From: Roseiarcus sp963741405
GTDB taxonomy: Bacteria > Pseudomonadota > Alphaproteobacteria > Rhizobiales > Beijerinckiaceae
Length of the DNA stretch: 64,000 nucleotides
Assembly: GCA_963741405.1 (NCBI GenBank)
Contig: CAVUHX010000039.1
Coordinates: 496,001 to 560,000, forward strand
Direction: 5' to 3'
Positions 24,634 to 34,459 of this stretch are shown piece after piece (the first letter of the stretch is position 1; every line of letters begins with the position of its first letter). Made by a program: the position numbers and the translations under genes. The notes beneath the pieces were generated by a model that made no database searches, was not told the origin of the DNA, and was given only the letters and a program-made list of their open reading frames with translations.

Positions 24634-24837
24634 TGCGCGGTCGTCCTGAAAACGACATGCGCCGACGCCACGGCCACCAAAACCTATGCGGCGAGCGCTG
24701 CTGCCGGTCACGGCGAGCGCGTTCACGGCGACGAATCGTCCTGCGGATCGCAGGTGAGCGCAACCTACGGCGTTCCGACCTTCATTCCCGCCCTGCCGAA
24801 CATCGACGTCAATGTCAGCGCCTGCTACCCGATGTGA
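24634..24837 (+). pseudogene. C-terminal fragment of a short TadE-like gene
   Basis: The last 67 codons before TGA (LKTTCADATAT..., then CGSQVSATYGVPTFIPALPN, ending VSACYPM) are nearly identical to the end of the intact gene at 29549-29926. The middle has small deletions that shift and then restore the frame. The 5' half is missing and is replaced by the IS110 fragment. Confidence 0.8.
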
Positions 24838-25055
24838 GCCGTCGGTAGCGAGCGCCGTTTGCAAAGCACCGGCAGGTGGTGGCGCTCATAACCCGGAGTT
24901 GGCGGCGAATTGGCCCGGTCCGCCCCGAGCAAGCGATGTTAACAGATACCAATCAACTCAACGTCTTGTGGCGTCTCTGGGTGGGTCGCGCAATCGACGC
25001 CCTGAAATCATGCACAGCTATGGCGCGTTGCGGGGCCAGCTCCGGGAGTTCACGG

Positions 25056-25545
25056 ATGCGTGTCATGGGCGTATTCTTCAGAGTGAACGTCGATCGCCTC
25101 GGGGCGGCGTGGCGCAGCGCTGGTTTTTCGCGACTTCACGAACTGATGGAAGCCGATGGCGCCGCGGTCTTGGTCATGTTCGCCGCCGTCAGCCCGATCG
25201 TCATCGGCGTGGCGGGGCTTGCGGTCGAGGCGTCCTAATGGCAACTGCACCAGCGTGCGATGCAGAACGCCGCGGATTCCGCCGCCATCGCCGCCGGCAT
25301 GGAAGGCGGAACGAACTATGTCGCCGTTGCGCGGGCTGCAGCCGCCGAACACGGCTTCGTCGATGGCGTCGGGAACGTTGCAGTGTTTGTCGGCAACCCG
25401 ACGACCGCCGCGGGTTGCACGTCGAACTGCTATTGGGTGTCGGTATCCGACAAGGCGCCTTTGTTCCTCTCTGCGGTCGTCGGCTATCAGGGAACGACGA
25501 CCGTCAACAGCCATCCGATGACCGCCGTTCAGGCAGGCGCGGTCG
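25056..25545 (+). pseudogene. Tad-domain gene with a premature stop and lost 3' end
   Basis: From ATG 25056 the frame encodes MEADGAAVLVMFAAVSPIVIGVAGLAVEAS, then TAA (25236-25238), then in the same frame WQLHQRAMQNAADSAAIAAGMEGG. The second part is the usual continuation of a Tad N-terminal domain (…Y/WYxxxRxxQNAADxAALA). The stop thus interrupts a once complete gene. After about 25545 the sequence becomes an inverted TadE fragment, so the original 3' end is gone. Confidence 0.7.
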
Positions 25546-25547
25546 CC

Positions 25548-25680
25548 ACCCAGTCCGGCGGCGCGACCAGCGCGAATTCCACCGGCGTCGTCGCGCTGAC
25601 GTCGCCGGCGACGCGCCCGGCGTTAAGGCCGGCGCCTACGAACCAGAGCCTGACCCTGGCTCGCATCGGCCATTCGGAGG
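25548..25680 (-). pseudogene. inverted N-terminal fragment of a TadE-like gene
   Basis: Read on the minus strand this gives RARVRLWFVGAG..., then GDVSATTPVEFALVAP. This aligns with RARASLWLARAGGDTGATTAVEFALVAP of the intact TadE at 22967. Nucleotide similarity includes GCGAGCCAGGG. The fragment stops after the pseudopilin signature. Nothing coding is recognised from 25680 to 25905. Confidence 0.65.
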
Positions 25681-25905
25681 GCCATTTCGCTCCCCTGGTA
25701 CGTGCCCTATTGCACCAGTTGCAGTGACCGAGCGCGAGTGTGCGGGCCGCCCAATTCCGGGGCCGCAGCTCGTCGAACCACTTGGCCAGTTGGCCCGGCA
25801 GCTCTTCGAGCGTGTCGGCGAGCAAAGCCGCGCTGGCGAACGCAACCGGAGCAGCGAGACTGAAATCGGCTGAGCGCGACTCGACGCGCTCACCGCCGCA
25901 CGGCG

Positions 25906-27390
25906 TCAGTAGATCAAGTGGCCAGTGTGCGTGACCGCCGCGAACAGCGCGGCGAGCGCCTGTCCGAGGTCGGCGCCGATCGCCGCCTCATAGAACAAGC
26001 CGGGCGTCGCGCAGGCCTGCAGGGACGGACCAATGTCGGACTGGATCGGCGCGATCTTCTGCTGATACCAGCTGTTGGCCGGCACGGCCAGATAGTCGGT
26101 ATAGAGAATTGCGATCTTGATGCCGCGGTTCTTGATGGTCGTGCACCAGTTGGTTCCCAAGGGGTTGCCGTCCGGAGCGTTGCCCAGATTGTTGATCGCC
26201 TGTTCAAAACGCTTGCTGCCTTGCTCGTCCTCGACGCCGTCGGTGACGATGAACAGAACCTCTTGCGGCGTGTCGCCTGGCTGATTCGTGCCAGTGCCGG
26301 GATTGGGGATGTAGCTCGACTGGCTGAGCTTGCCGAGCGAGTCGTCGTAGTTCGTGCCGACGTCCCCGGGGCCGGAGGCGGAAGTGCAGGCTGAAGTCGC
26401 GCAGTTGTTGTTGTTGGAATACATCTCCATCACGCCGAAATTGGCGGAGTTGGTGCTCCACTGGCTGACATAATTTGCCGTCAAAGGCATGAGCTGCTTG
26501 AGGCCGATCGACCACACCGAATCCATGGAGTAGAGCGAGAAGCGGTATTGCGGCGGCGACGCAAACTGCGACGACTGCGCCGTCGTGGACGCCGTCTGCA
26601 GCAGGGCCGAAACGCCGCTGTTCAATTCATCCAGGCGCAAGGTGATGTTGTTGTTCCGGGCGAGGCCATAGTTGTCGATTTGCGCGCCTTGACTTGAGGT
26701 TTTGCAGTAGATCGCGCTGCTCGGGGGCGACGCCGTTTGCATATTTGCGTTCAGAGTTGGCGCCGTGCCGTTGGCGCAAGGGTTGCCGGCCGAGTCGCCA
26801 TTATTGGTGCTGGCCTGATGGCAGGCAAAGGCGCAGCCGTTGCCGCCGTCCTGCTTCGGAGTCAAGTTCTCCATCTGATTGATGCCGGCTTGCGTCGCTG
26901 GCAAGACCATCGAGGGGGAATTGTCGAGTAGAACGTAGAAATCGAGGTTCGGCGGGATCTGAGCTCTCGCTGACGAGCGTCCCGACATGGGAAGCGAGCT
27001 TATCGCGAGCACCCGCCAGAATATCATGTTCACCGCCGTGCTGTAGTTGACTGTGACGTTGCGCTCCAAGGGATCGGCGCCGGTGGTGACCGTCACGGTG
27101 ACGGTCGTCGCGCCAGGAGCGAGACCCGAAATGCCGTTTGCGAGGCCGGTGAACAAGGAAGTCGCTGCAGCCTGCGCGACGCTGTCGCTCTGCTGCAGCA
27201 TGTTGGGCGTCACCGCGGCGAGCGCGGCGGCGTCGGCCAAGCCGCTCAACTTGGAGTGAATCTGCGCGGCTCGCCCATAGTCGATCGCCGCCGCGCCCGC
27301 AAACAGGAGCACCGGCGCCATTAGCGCATACATCGTCGCGACGTTGCCGCCGCGTTCTTTGAAGAAGTGGCCGACAGGAGAATTCGACAT
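25906..27390 (-). CDS. TadG-like pilus protein with von Willebrand A-type domain
   Basis: The 494-aa product starts MSNSPVGHFFKERGGN. A Tad N-terminal domain follows (ATMYALMAPVLLFAGAAAIDYGRAAQIHSKLSGLADAAALAA). A vWA-like region begins at LDFYVLLDNSPSMVLPA (MIDAS-type D-x-S-x-S, here D-N-S-P-S) and includes EVLFIVTDGVEDE, the expected second Asp site. Four Cys lie between these blocks. TadG-type proteins sit in the cell envelope and may anchor or sense the pilus. It is transcribed away from the 27956 set. I chose the ATG at 27390 over an Arg-rich upstream extension. Confidence 0.8.
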   Translation of the reverse strand: MSNSPVGHFFKERGGNVATMYALMAPVLLFAGAAAIDYGRAAQIHSKLSGLADAAALAAVTPNMLQQSDSVAQAAATSLFTGLANGISGLAPGATTVTVTVTTGADPLERNVTVNYSTAVNMIFWRVLAISSLPMSGRSSARAQIPPNLDFYVLLDNSPSMVLPATQAGINQMENLTPKQDGGNGCAFACHQASTNNGDSAGNPCANGTAPTLNANMQTASPPSSAIYCKTSSQGAQIDNYGLARNNNITLRLDELNSGVSALLQTASTTAQSSQFASPPQYRFSLYSMDSVWSIGLKQLMPLTANYVSQWSTNSANFGVMEMYSNNNNCATSACTSASGPGDVGTNYDDSLGKLSQSSYIPNPGTGTNQPGDTPQEVLFIVTDGVEDEQGSKRFEQAINNLGNAPDGNPLGTNWCTTIKNRGIKIAILYTDYLAVPANSWYQQKIAPIQSDIGPSLQACATPGLFYEAAIGADLGQALAALFAAVTHTGHLIY

Positions 27391-27955
27391 GGGTCCCGCT
27401 CGGAATAGATTCAACGCCGCGATCCTGACATGGGCCGTGCGCGTAGAAGCCACACTTTTTAGATGAAACAGCAGGAACTTAAACGGGCAGCTAATTTAAT
27501 CCAATAATATTCGGCTTTCCGTCAATGTTCCCTATTGAGCTGCATTCAAATTGAATATCGAGCCGGATTACGGTTACCGCAATTGGATAAAACAAGCGAT
27601 CATCGGTATGTATACGTTAGTAATAAGTTCCATTTCGTCCAGCGTGGCCAGCATGGCGAAGGCTTATCCCGTTGTCCCAGGCTCGTCTATATGTAGTGGA
27701 TACACTGGTTTGATGAGTTGATTTTGGCCGGCGCCGAGTGCTGGCGGCGCACCGTCCTGTCGCATTCCGGTGGCCGACTTGCGGCGGCGAGGTGTCCGCC
27801 TGCTCGTCTGGACGCCCTTTCGAGGATTGTCTCGTTGGACGATGTCCCAGTAGCTCGCAGGCGCATGATGTGCGGCAAATGCGTGTCGAATATAAGACGG
27901 CGTTAAATCTTGGCGCGCAACATATTCTTGCGGTATCCTCTAGGATCAGGCCACA
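27391..27955. promoter_or_regulatory. 565-bp divergent intergenic region of the second Tad set
   Basis: No gene is supported. The left 250 bp are AT-rich (for example TTAATCCAATAATATTCGGC and TATGTATACGTTAGTAATAAG) and lie between divergent TadG-like and TadE-like genes, so promoters for both are expected here. Short frames in 27690-27906 have no coding character. Confidence 0.35.
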
Positions 27956-28510
27956 ATGCCGATCGTCGGCAAACTCTTACATAGCGTGTCCCGCCTTTGG
28001 CGATTGTTCGCGCGCAACGAGCAGGGGTCGCCCGCCGTCGAGTTCGCTTTGATTGCTCCATTGTTTTTTGGGATTGCCCTCGCCACGCTGCAGGCCGCGA
28101 CGATCTTTCTCATGAAGGCTTATTTCGAGTCGGCGGCGGAACAGGGCGCAAGAGTCGTCATGACCAATCAGACGGGGTCGATGACCACCGCCCAATTTAA
28201 GGCGCAGATTTGCACGGAACTGACCGCGCTCTTCGACTGCTCGCAGGTCGTCGTTGAACTGACGCCGTTGCCGGCTGGCACGACCAATCTCGCGTCGCTG
28301 TTGCCGCAATTCAACTCCACGGGGAAACTCATAGGCACGCCGACCGTCGACGTAGGCGCCAACGCCGGCGCCTCGGGCACCGACATGTTGTTGGTCGTGA
28401 TGTATCCATGGCCCGTCTACGGCGGCCCGCTCGGCCTCAATTTCGCGAACCTGGGGAATGGCAAGATGCTGATGGCTTCGACACAGATATTTCGAGTCGA
28501 GCCGCTATGA
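27956..28510 (+). CDS. TadE-like minor pseudopilin (second set)
   Basis: The 184-aa product has NEQGSPAVEFALIAPLFFGIAL, a membrane helix and YFESAAEQGARVVM, the TadE pattern. The periplasmic part has the Cys pair QICTELTALFDC as in the 22967 paralogue, and ends with MASTQIFRVEPL. Its stop overlaps the start of the next gene (ATGA), indicating coupled translation. Confidence 0.8.
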   Translation: MPIVGKLLHSVSRLWRLFARNEQGSPAVEFALIAPLFFGIALATLQAATIFLMKAYFESAAEQGARVVMTNQTGSMTTAQFKAQICTELTALFDCSQVVVELTPLPAGTTNLASLLPQFNSTGKLIGTPTVDVGANAGASGTDMLLVVMYPWPVYGGPLGLNFANLGNGKMLMASTQIFRVEPL

Positions 28511-29112
28511 CGAAGGGAGGGACCGTCAATCACCTGTCGGCCGCGCGTCGGGCGTCGCGCGCCGTGTTGAACGAGGACGGCGGCATGGCCGCCGCCGAAT
28601 TTGCGCTGATCCTGCCGGTCGCGCTGCTGTTCATTAGCCTTTTCGTCTACGGCGGCCAGATCTTCGGAGTGCAGCGCAAGGTGACGCTCAGCGCATTGAC
28701 GGTGGCCGATATTTTCGCCCAGGCCAACAACGCCGGATCGGCCACCATCACGGCCGCCGAACTCAACCAAATCCTGAGCTATCCGAACCTGATCCTCTAT
28801 CCCTATGATGGCAGCGGGGCCAAAGTGGTGGTGTCGCAATTGCTGGTCACCACCACGAACGGCGTAACCACGGGAACGGTCGAGGGGAGTTGGGCAAACG
28901 CCAACGGCACAACCCGCCCTCTCGGCCAACAGATGTCGGTCGATCCTTCAATAGCGGGAGCCTTCAACGGCTCGCTGAACAGCTATGTCGTCCTAGGGGA
29001 AGTGCAATATCCGTTTCAACCGACTGGGATCTATTACTCGATCGGAGCGGTCACGCTACACGATTCGGTTATGATGATCCCGCGGACGGCCGCCAAGATC
29101 ACGGTTCAGTGA
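28507..29112 (+). CDS. TadE/F-like pseudopilin (second set)
   Basis: The 201-aa product carries EDGGMAAAEFALILPVALLFISLFVYGGQIFGVQRKVTLSA, the pseudopilin signature with a membrane helix. A Gly/Thr/Asn-rich beta domain follows, ending AVTLHDSVMMIPRTAAKITVQ. It overlaps the previous gene by 4 bp (ATGA). It is the intact paralogue of 23546 and shows what that gene's C-terminus probably looked like. Confidence 0.8.
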   Translation: MTKGGTVNHLSAARRASRAVLNEDGGMAAAEFALILPVALLFISLFVYGGQIFGVQRKVTLSALTVADIFAQANNAGSATITAAELNQILSYPNLILYPYDGSGAKVVVSQLLVTTTNGVTTGTVEGSWANANGTTRPLGQQMSVDPSIAGAFNGSLNSYVVLGEVQYPFQPTGIYYSIGAVTLHDSVMMIPRTAAKITVQ

Positions 29113-29213
29113 AAGGCCGCGTTTCCCGCATCTGGCGATGATCGGCATGGTCGAAAGTCGCGCCTAACAAAACGGCACCCTCGCGCGCGGGCGTCGATAT
29201 ATCATCTATCCTC

Positions 29214-29335
29214 CGCCGGGCTCGAGGCCAAGACCATCGCCGGGCCGTGCGAGCCCACCGGGGCGTCGAGAACCGCCTCCGTTGGGTGCCCGACATCGTC
29301 TTCCACGACGATCTCGCCCGCCTGCGTACCGCCTT
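29214..29335 (+). pseudogene. remnant of an ISAs1-family transposase
   Basis: The frame reads RAVRAHRGVENRLRWVPDIVFHDDLARLRT. This matches the conserved IR.HWGIENxLHWVLDVxFxED.xRxR block of ISAs1 (H-repeat) transposases with several substitutions. No other part of the enzyme is present on either side. Confidence 0.65.
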
Positions 29336-29389
29336 CTACCCGGCGCCGGCGCTCCGACCTTCACGGCTTCCACCCCGCTTGCGGACATC

Positions 29390-29475
29390 AGGTCGTCGGG
29401 TCGGTCACGCTGCAACTCGCCGCAGTTCTGGCGAACGTCGGCGTCCCGCTGACCGCCAGCGCATGTTTTCCATAG
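29390..29475 (+). pseudogene. C-terminal fragment of a TadE-like gene
   Basis: The sequence ends in QLAAVLANVGVPLTASACFP followed by TAG, resembling the Cys-containing tails of short TadE proteins (compare VSACYPM at 29926). It sits directly after the ISAs1 remnant, with no 5' part. Confidence 0.4.
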
Positions 29476-29548
29476 AGAAATTTGCACCCAGTTCGCGCGC
29501 GAAAGGATCCTCACGTTGGCCGACGAATCGGATCGCGTTGCGCATCCA

Positions 29549-29926
29549 ATGACCCAGTGCTCATTCGTGCGCCGCGCGGACGGGGTCACTGCGGTCGAAT
29601 TCGCCCTGCCTTCGCCGATCTATTTCATGGCGCTGTTCGGGCTGGCGCAGGTCAGTCTCCGGCTCTGGGCCGATTTTTCGCTCCAGCGCGCCGTGGACGC
29701 CGCTTCGCGCTGCGCGGTCGTCCTGAAAACGACATGCGCCGACGCCACGGCCACCGAAGCCTACGCGGTGCGCGCCACCGCCGGGCTGCCGGTCACGGCG
29801 AGCGCGTTCAAGGCGACGACGAATGCGCCCTGCGGATCGCAGGTGAGCGCGACCTACGGCGTTCCGACCTTCATTCCCGCCCTGCCGAACATCAACGTCA
29901 AAGTCAGCGCCTGCTACCCGATGTGA
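29549..29926 (+). CDS. short TadE-like protein
   Basis: The 125-aa product starts MTQCSFVRRADGVTAVEFALPSP, then a hydrophobic helix (IYFMALFGLAQVSLRLWADFSLQRAVDAASRCAVV), the TadE pattern. Four Cys in the short periplasmic part suggest disulfides, and the end is VSACYPM. A broken near-copy of the 3' half lies at 24634-24837. An upstream TTG (29516) could add eleven residues, but the ATG is preferred. Confidence 0.75.
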   Translation: MTQCSFVRRADGVTAVEFALPSPIYFMALFGLAQVSLRLWADFSLQRAVDAASRCAVVLKTTCADATATEAYAVRATAGLPVTASAFKATTNAPCGSQVSATYGVPTFIPALPNINVKVSACYPM

Positions 29927-30316
29927 AGCCGCGCGGTCGCCAGAGTGAGACGTATCTACGGACGCTCAGAACAAAAGATGTACAAACGAAGGAATCCCTG
30001 CTACAATTGGTTTCGGGCTCGGTCCAGGAGCCCAAATACGCAACTTAGTCGATGGCAGAGCCGGTCGGCCGCCGCTCGCGCCGCGCGAAAAGTGCAGAAT
30101 TTGGCGCCCAAGCGATTGAAAAGGTTGAGTCGCCGACAAGACCGCCAACGGCTCGGCGCGACGTTCCTACGGACCCGCGCTCAGCGCCGCACGGTGCGGG
30201 GCGCTGTCGGAGCCGAATTTTCGGCGCGACGCTAAATCGGAATGCAAGCTCCTGAAATCGTTGATGGCATACGCTAACCTGACGCCAAAGCAACGGTAGC
30301 GGCGATTTTCCAAAAC
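29927..30316. other. 390-bp intergenic region, nothing recognised
   Basis: The region lies between a convergent TadE-like gene and the glycogen operon end. I see no gene, hairpin with a T-tract or repeat. Several overlapping short frames lack coding character. Confidence 0.5.
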
Positions 30317-33300
30317 CTATGTCCGGCCCGCGGCCAGCGCGGCCAGGATCGCGCGCGCCCGCCGGCTGGCGAAAGCCGCGGCGACGTCGGGGCCAAGCTT
30401 GAGGCGCCAGTTCGGCCGCTCGTGGTCGGTGCCGGGCAGGTTGGTCGCCGCCGTCTCCCCGACGAGATCGTCGAACTGGGCGCTGGCGAGGAGCGAGCCC
30501 GAGCGGCCGATCAATCCGTGCACGGCCGCGGCGATCGCGTCGTCGAGCGGCGCGTCCTCGGCGGGCGCCGCCCCGATCAGCCCGGCGGAGAGGAGCGCCG
30601 CGACCAGGCCGCGCTTCTCCTCGAGCCGCTCCGCGACCGCTTCGCCCGCCGTCCGCAGCGTGATGAGGCCGAGCGACAGCTTCTCGGCGATGTCCGCGCC
30701 CTGCCACCAGCCGGCGAGCGTCGCAAGATCGTGGGTCGCCACGCAGGCGACCGACAGCGGCGGATAGGCCGCCGGCGGCAGGATCTCGGCGCCCTTGCGC
30801 TCGAACCAGAGCACCGTCATCCCGAGGATGTTCGCCCGCGTCAGCCGGGCGCGGAACCCTTCCGGCACCGTGCCGAGGTCCTCGCCGACGACCATGCACG
30901 TGGCCCTTTGGCTTTCGAGCGCGATATGCCCGATGAGGTCGTCGAGCGGATAGGCGAGATAGGCGCCCTCCGCCGGCCTCGCGCCGTCGGGGATCAGGAA
31001 AAGCCGCTGCAGACCCATCGCGTGGTCGATGCGCAGCATGCCGGCGTGGCGCATGTTGGCCGCATAAAGGGCGCTCAGCGCCGCCCAGCCCTCGCGGGCG
31101 CCGGCGAGCGGATTGGGCGCGGGCAGGTTCCAGTTCTGCCCCTGGACGGAGAACGGGTCGGGCGGGGCGCCGACCGAGGCGCCCTGCGCCAGCGCGCCGG
31201 CGTGCGCCCAGGCCTCGGCGCCGTCCGGCGCCGCCCCGACGGCCAGATCGCGGTAGAAGCCGATCTCGAGGCCGCGCTCGCGCGCCTGCGCCGCCGCCCG
31301 CCCGAGCTGTCTGTCGGCGAGCCACTGGCAGAAGAGCGCGAAGTCGAAGGCGTCGGCCTGCCTGCCGATGGCCTCCTCGATCGCCTTCGTTTCGCCGTTG
31401 CGCAAGGGTTCTGGCCAGGACCGCCAGTCCGCGCCGGCGTCGCCGGCCGCTATCGCCTGGAACGCCGCGAACCGCCTCAGCTCATCGCCGCCGGCTTCGA
31501 CGAACGCCTGTCGCTCGGCGAAGATCGGATCCTCCGGCCGCGCCAGACGGGCGCAGGCGAAAGCCGCATGGAGCGCCGCCAGCGCCGCGCGCTTGACGGT
31601 CCATACGGCTGGATAGTCGACGAGCCGGGTGGCCGAAGCCGCGGCGACGGCCGGGGCAAGCCCTGCGAGCGCAGTTTCGAGCGCCTCGTCGCGGGGCAGG
31701 TCGGCGTTCAGAACGTCGATCAGCATCGGATCGAGAAAGCGCCGGTCCGAAGGATGGTAGGGGCTCGCCCGCTCGCGGTCGTGCGGGAACAGCATATGCA
31801 TGGGGCTCACGCCCAAATAGGCGGCTCCCGCGCCGCCCGCGCCCTCGCCAGCAAGCGCCAGGGTCGAAAAGTCGCCGACCCCCTGATCGCCGGCGCGCCG
31901 CAGCGCGTAGAGCTGCCCTGTGACTCCGAACCGTCTTCGCTCGGAGGCGGCGGGGCCGTGGCACTCCGCTGGCGCAATCGTGAGCTGGCAGGCGAAGCCG
32001 TCGACGGTCAGCCGATGGCGGCCGATCGGCAGGGCCGGGAGCGGAATCGCCCGCTCCTCGACCGTGCGGCTGTCGGGAAGGGCGATCGGAGCGCCTTCGC
32101 CGGCGCCGATCCGCCATTCGAGGATCTTTCCGTCCTCGCGCTCGATCCTGGCCTCCGCGCCTGCCGGCGCGTCGCGCAGCGGGACGGTGAGCGGCGTGTC
32201 GGCGCGCAGCGCCAGCGAATGGGGAAGGCGGCGCCGACGCGTCTGGTTGATCAGGCTGCCCAGGCTTTCGCGCGCCTGGGATTCGCTGCCGACCTCAAGC
32301 CCGAGCGCCGTCAGGAGCGCGAGCTTGGTCTCGGGCGAGACGATGGTGCGCTTTCCGCCGACGTCCCACCATTCGCCGGCGATTCCCACGGCGCCCGCCA
32401 GCGCGTCGATGGTTTCGGCGGTTGGGGGACCGCCGCGAAGGCCTCCGCCCGTCGCAGGGCTTTCGGCAAGGATCAGACATGCGCGGGCGCGAAGGCGTTC
32501 GCGGTCGGCGATGGCGAGCGGCCGTTCCGGGGCCTCCGGGTCGTGGCTGTCGAGGAGCGTGCGCCACGCCATGCCGGCGCGAGGTTGAGGCAGGCGAAGT
32601 TCCGCCTCCTCGTTCGACCGGTTCATCGCGACCGCGACGCGGTCGACGCCGCCGTCATGCGGAGCGGCGAACACCGCGACCAGCACCGGGCCGGCCTGGT
32701 CGTTCCACGCGGAAGGCGTCATCGGCCCATCCGCGTCCCGCCATTCGACGTCGGGCAGGCCGGAGGAGTCGAACGGTTCGCCGGTCAGGAAGGCGTCGCG
32801 CGACAGGGCAGGGTGGCCGCGGCGCGCCTCAGCGAGCCGGCGGGTGAAGGCGATCAGCGAGGCGTCGGCCTCGCTCCAGCGAATGGCGGTCGTCGCGTTG
32901 TCCTGGGCGTAGGCGTTGTTGTTGCCCCCCTGACTGAAGCCGAGCTCGGAGCCCATCGCCAGCATCGGGGTCCCGCGCGAGGCGAACAGCAGCGTGAGGA
33001 GGTTGCGCTGGTCGCGCGCCCGCGCCGCGACGATAGCCGGGTCCTCCGTCGGCCCCTCGACGCCGTGACTCCAGGAATAATTCGTGTCGGTTCCGTCTCG
33101 ATTGTGTTCGCCGTTCGCGTCGTTGTGCTTCTTCTCGTGCGAGACCAAGTCGGCGAGGGTGAATCCGTCGTGCGCGACGATGAAGTTCACGCTCTTCGAC
33201 GGGGCGGCGGCGCGAGGGAACGCGTCGCGCGAGCCGGCCATTCGAGTCGCGATCTCCCCGCGCACGCCTGGATCTCCGCGCCAGAAGCGGCGCGCGGCAT

Positions 33301-34459
33301 CACGGAAACGGTCGTTCCACTCGGCGAAGGCGGGGCCGAACGCTCCGAGGCGATAGCCACCGGGGCCGAGGTCCCAGGGTTCGGCGATAAGGCGCGCCTG
33401 GCGCACAACAGGGTCTTCGGCAAGCTGCCGGAAAAACGGCGCGTTGGCGTCGAAGCCGTCCGGTCCGCGACCGAGCGCGGTGGCGAGGTCGAAACGGAAT
33501 CCGTCGATCCCGCCATGAATCATCCAGCGCCGGAGTGCGCCGATCGCCATGTCGACGACGAGCGGCCGGTCGAGCGCGAGACAATTGCCGGTGCCCGCGT
33601 CATTGACGTAAGTTGCCGGATCGCGCGGGTCGAGGCGGAACCAGGCGGCGTTGTCGAGGCCGCGGAACGAGAGCGTCGGCCCGAACTGATCGCTTTCGCC
33701 GTCGTGATTGAAAACGACGTCGAGAATCGCCTCCATCCCCGCTGCGTGCAGGGCGTCGGTCGTCGCCCGCACTTCCGCCCAGCCGCCGGGAGCAAGGCGC
33801 GGGTCGGGCGAGCCGAACACGACGGGATTGTACCCCCAGGCGTTCGCCAGGCCGAGCGGCGGAAGATGCCTTTCGTCGACAAAGGGGTCGGCCGGCATGA
33901 TTTCAACCGCCGTCGCCCCCAGCGCGGCCAGATGGGCGATCGAGGCCGGATGCGCGAGTCCGGCAAATGTTCCCCGAGCGCTTTGCGCAATGGCGGGATT
34001 GAGGCGCGAAAAACCACGCAGGTTGAGTTCGTAGATGACCAGCAACTCGGCGGCGACCCGCTTGCCTCCCGGTTCGCCGCCGGCAGGGGCGCCTGCGATC
34101 GCTTTGGGCGCGTAAGGTCCGCTGTCTTCGCCATGTTTGAACATCGAGGGATGCAGGCGGAAAGGACGGTCGAAGCCGAAGGCGTAGGGGTCAGCCAGCA
34201 ATTTGGAAGCGTCGAACCGGCGCCCTCGCGCCGGATCATAAGGGCCTTCGACCCGGAAACCGTAGCGCGCCCCTTCGCCGAAGCCAGGCGCGAGGCCTCG
34301 AAACACCGCATTGTCGTCGCGTTTCATCGCCGCCCGGAAAACCTCGCGATCGCCATCATAGAGGCAAAGAAAGGCGGCTTCGGCGTTCGGCAGCGCCAAC
34401 GCCGCCTCGAGCCCTTGCGGCAGGACGACAACCCCGAGGGTCGCCTCGGCTCGGCTCAT
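30317..34459 (-). CDS. GlgX-MalQ fusion: glycogen debranching enzyme plus 4-alpha-glucanotransferase
   Basis: This single frame of 1380 residues holds two enzymes. Residues about 1-680 are GlgX-type debranching glucosidase: an N-terminal CBM48-like region, IDGFRFDLATALG (nucleophile Asp), AEPWDLGPGGY (acid Glu) and FIVAHDGFTLADLVSH. Residues about 690-1380 are MalQ amylomaltase: LRIDHAMGLQRLFLIP, VVGEDLGTVPEGF and CVATHDLATLAGWW carry its catalytic and sugar-binding residues. GlgX releases branch stubs from phosphorylase-limited glycogen and MalQ disproportionates the resulting maltodextrins. Start ATG 34459 overlaps the glgA stop (ATGA). A longer upstream frame is Arg-rich and non-coding. 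It is the last gene of the glg operon. Confidence 0.92.
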   Translation of the reverse strand: MSRAEATLGVVVLPQGLEAALALPNAEAAFLCLYDGDREVFRAAMKRDDNAVFRGLAPGFGEGARYGFRVEGPYDPARGRRFDASKLLADPYAFGFDRPFRLHPSMFKHGEDSGPYAPKAIAGAPAGGEPGGKRVAAELLVIYELNLRGFSRLNPAIAQSARGTFAGLAHPASIAHLAALGATAVEIMPADPFVDERHLPPLGLANAWGYNPVVFGSPDPRLAPGGWAEVRATTDALHAAGMEAILDVVFNHDGESDQFGPTLSFRGLDNAAWFRLDPRDPATYVNDAGTGNCLALDRPLVVDMAIGALRRWMIHGGIDGFRFDLATALGRGPDGFDANAPFFRQLAEDPVVRQARLIAEPWDLGPGGYRLGAFGPAFAEWNDRFRDAARRFWRGDPGVRGEIATRMAGSRDAFPRAAAPSKSVNFIVAHDGFTLADLVSHEKKHNDANGEHNRDGTDTNYSWSHGVEGPTEDPAIVAARARDQRNLLTLLFASRGTPMLAMGSELGFSQGGNNNAYAQDNATTAIRWSEADASLIAFTRRLAEARRGHPALSRDAFLTGEPFDSSGLPDVEWRDADGPMTPSAWNDQAGPVLVAVFAAPHDGGVDRVAVAMNRSNEEAELRLPQPRAGMAWRTLLDSHDPEAPERPLAIADRERLRARACLILAESPATGGGLRGGPPTAETIDALAGAVGIAGEWWDVGGKRTIVSPETKLALLTALGLEVGSESQARESLGSLINQTRRRRLPHSLALRADTPLTVPLRDAPAGAEARIEREDGKILEWRIGAGEGAPIALPDSRTVEERAIPLPALPIGRHRLTVDGFACQLTIAPAECHGPAASERRRFGVTGQLYALRRAGDQGVGDFSTLALAGEGAGGAGAAYLGVSPMHMLFPHDRERASPYHPSDRRFLDPMLIDVLNADLPRDEALETALAGLAPAVAAASATRLVDYPAVWTVKRAALAALHAAFACARLARPEDPIFAERQAFVEAGGDELRRFAAFQAIAAGDAGADWRSWPEPLRNGETKAIEEAIGRQADAFDFALFCQWLADRQLGRAAAQARERGLEIGFYRDLAVGAAPDGAEAWAHAGALAQGASVGAPPDPFSVQGQNWNLPAPNPLAGAREGWAALSALYAANMRHAGMLRIDHAMGLQRLFLIPDGARPAEGAYLAYPLDDLIGHIALESQRATCMVVGEDLGTVPEGFRARLTRANILGMTVLWFERKGAEILPPAAYPPLSVACVATHDLATLAGWWQGADIAEKLSLGLITLRTAGEAVAERLEEKRGLVAALLSAGLIGAAPAEDAPLDDAIAAAVHGLIGRSGSLLASAQFDDLVGETAATNLPGTDHERPNWRLKLGPDVAAAFASRRARAILAALAAGRT

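Noticed and set aside
24880..24905. tRNA-like CTCATAACCCGGAG stretch
   Set aside because: It resembles an anticodon arm of tRNA-Met by chance. No acceptor stem, D-arm or T-arm with GGTTCRA can be built around it.
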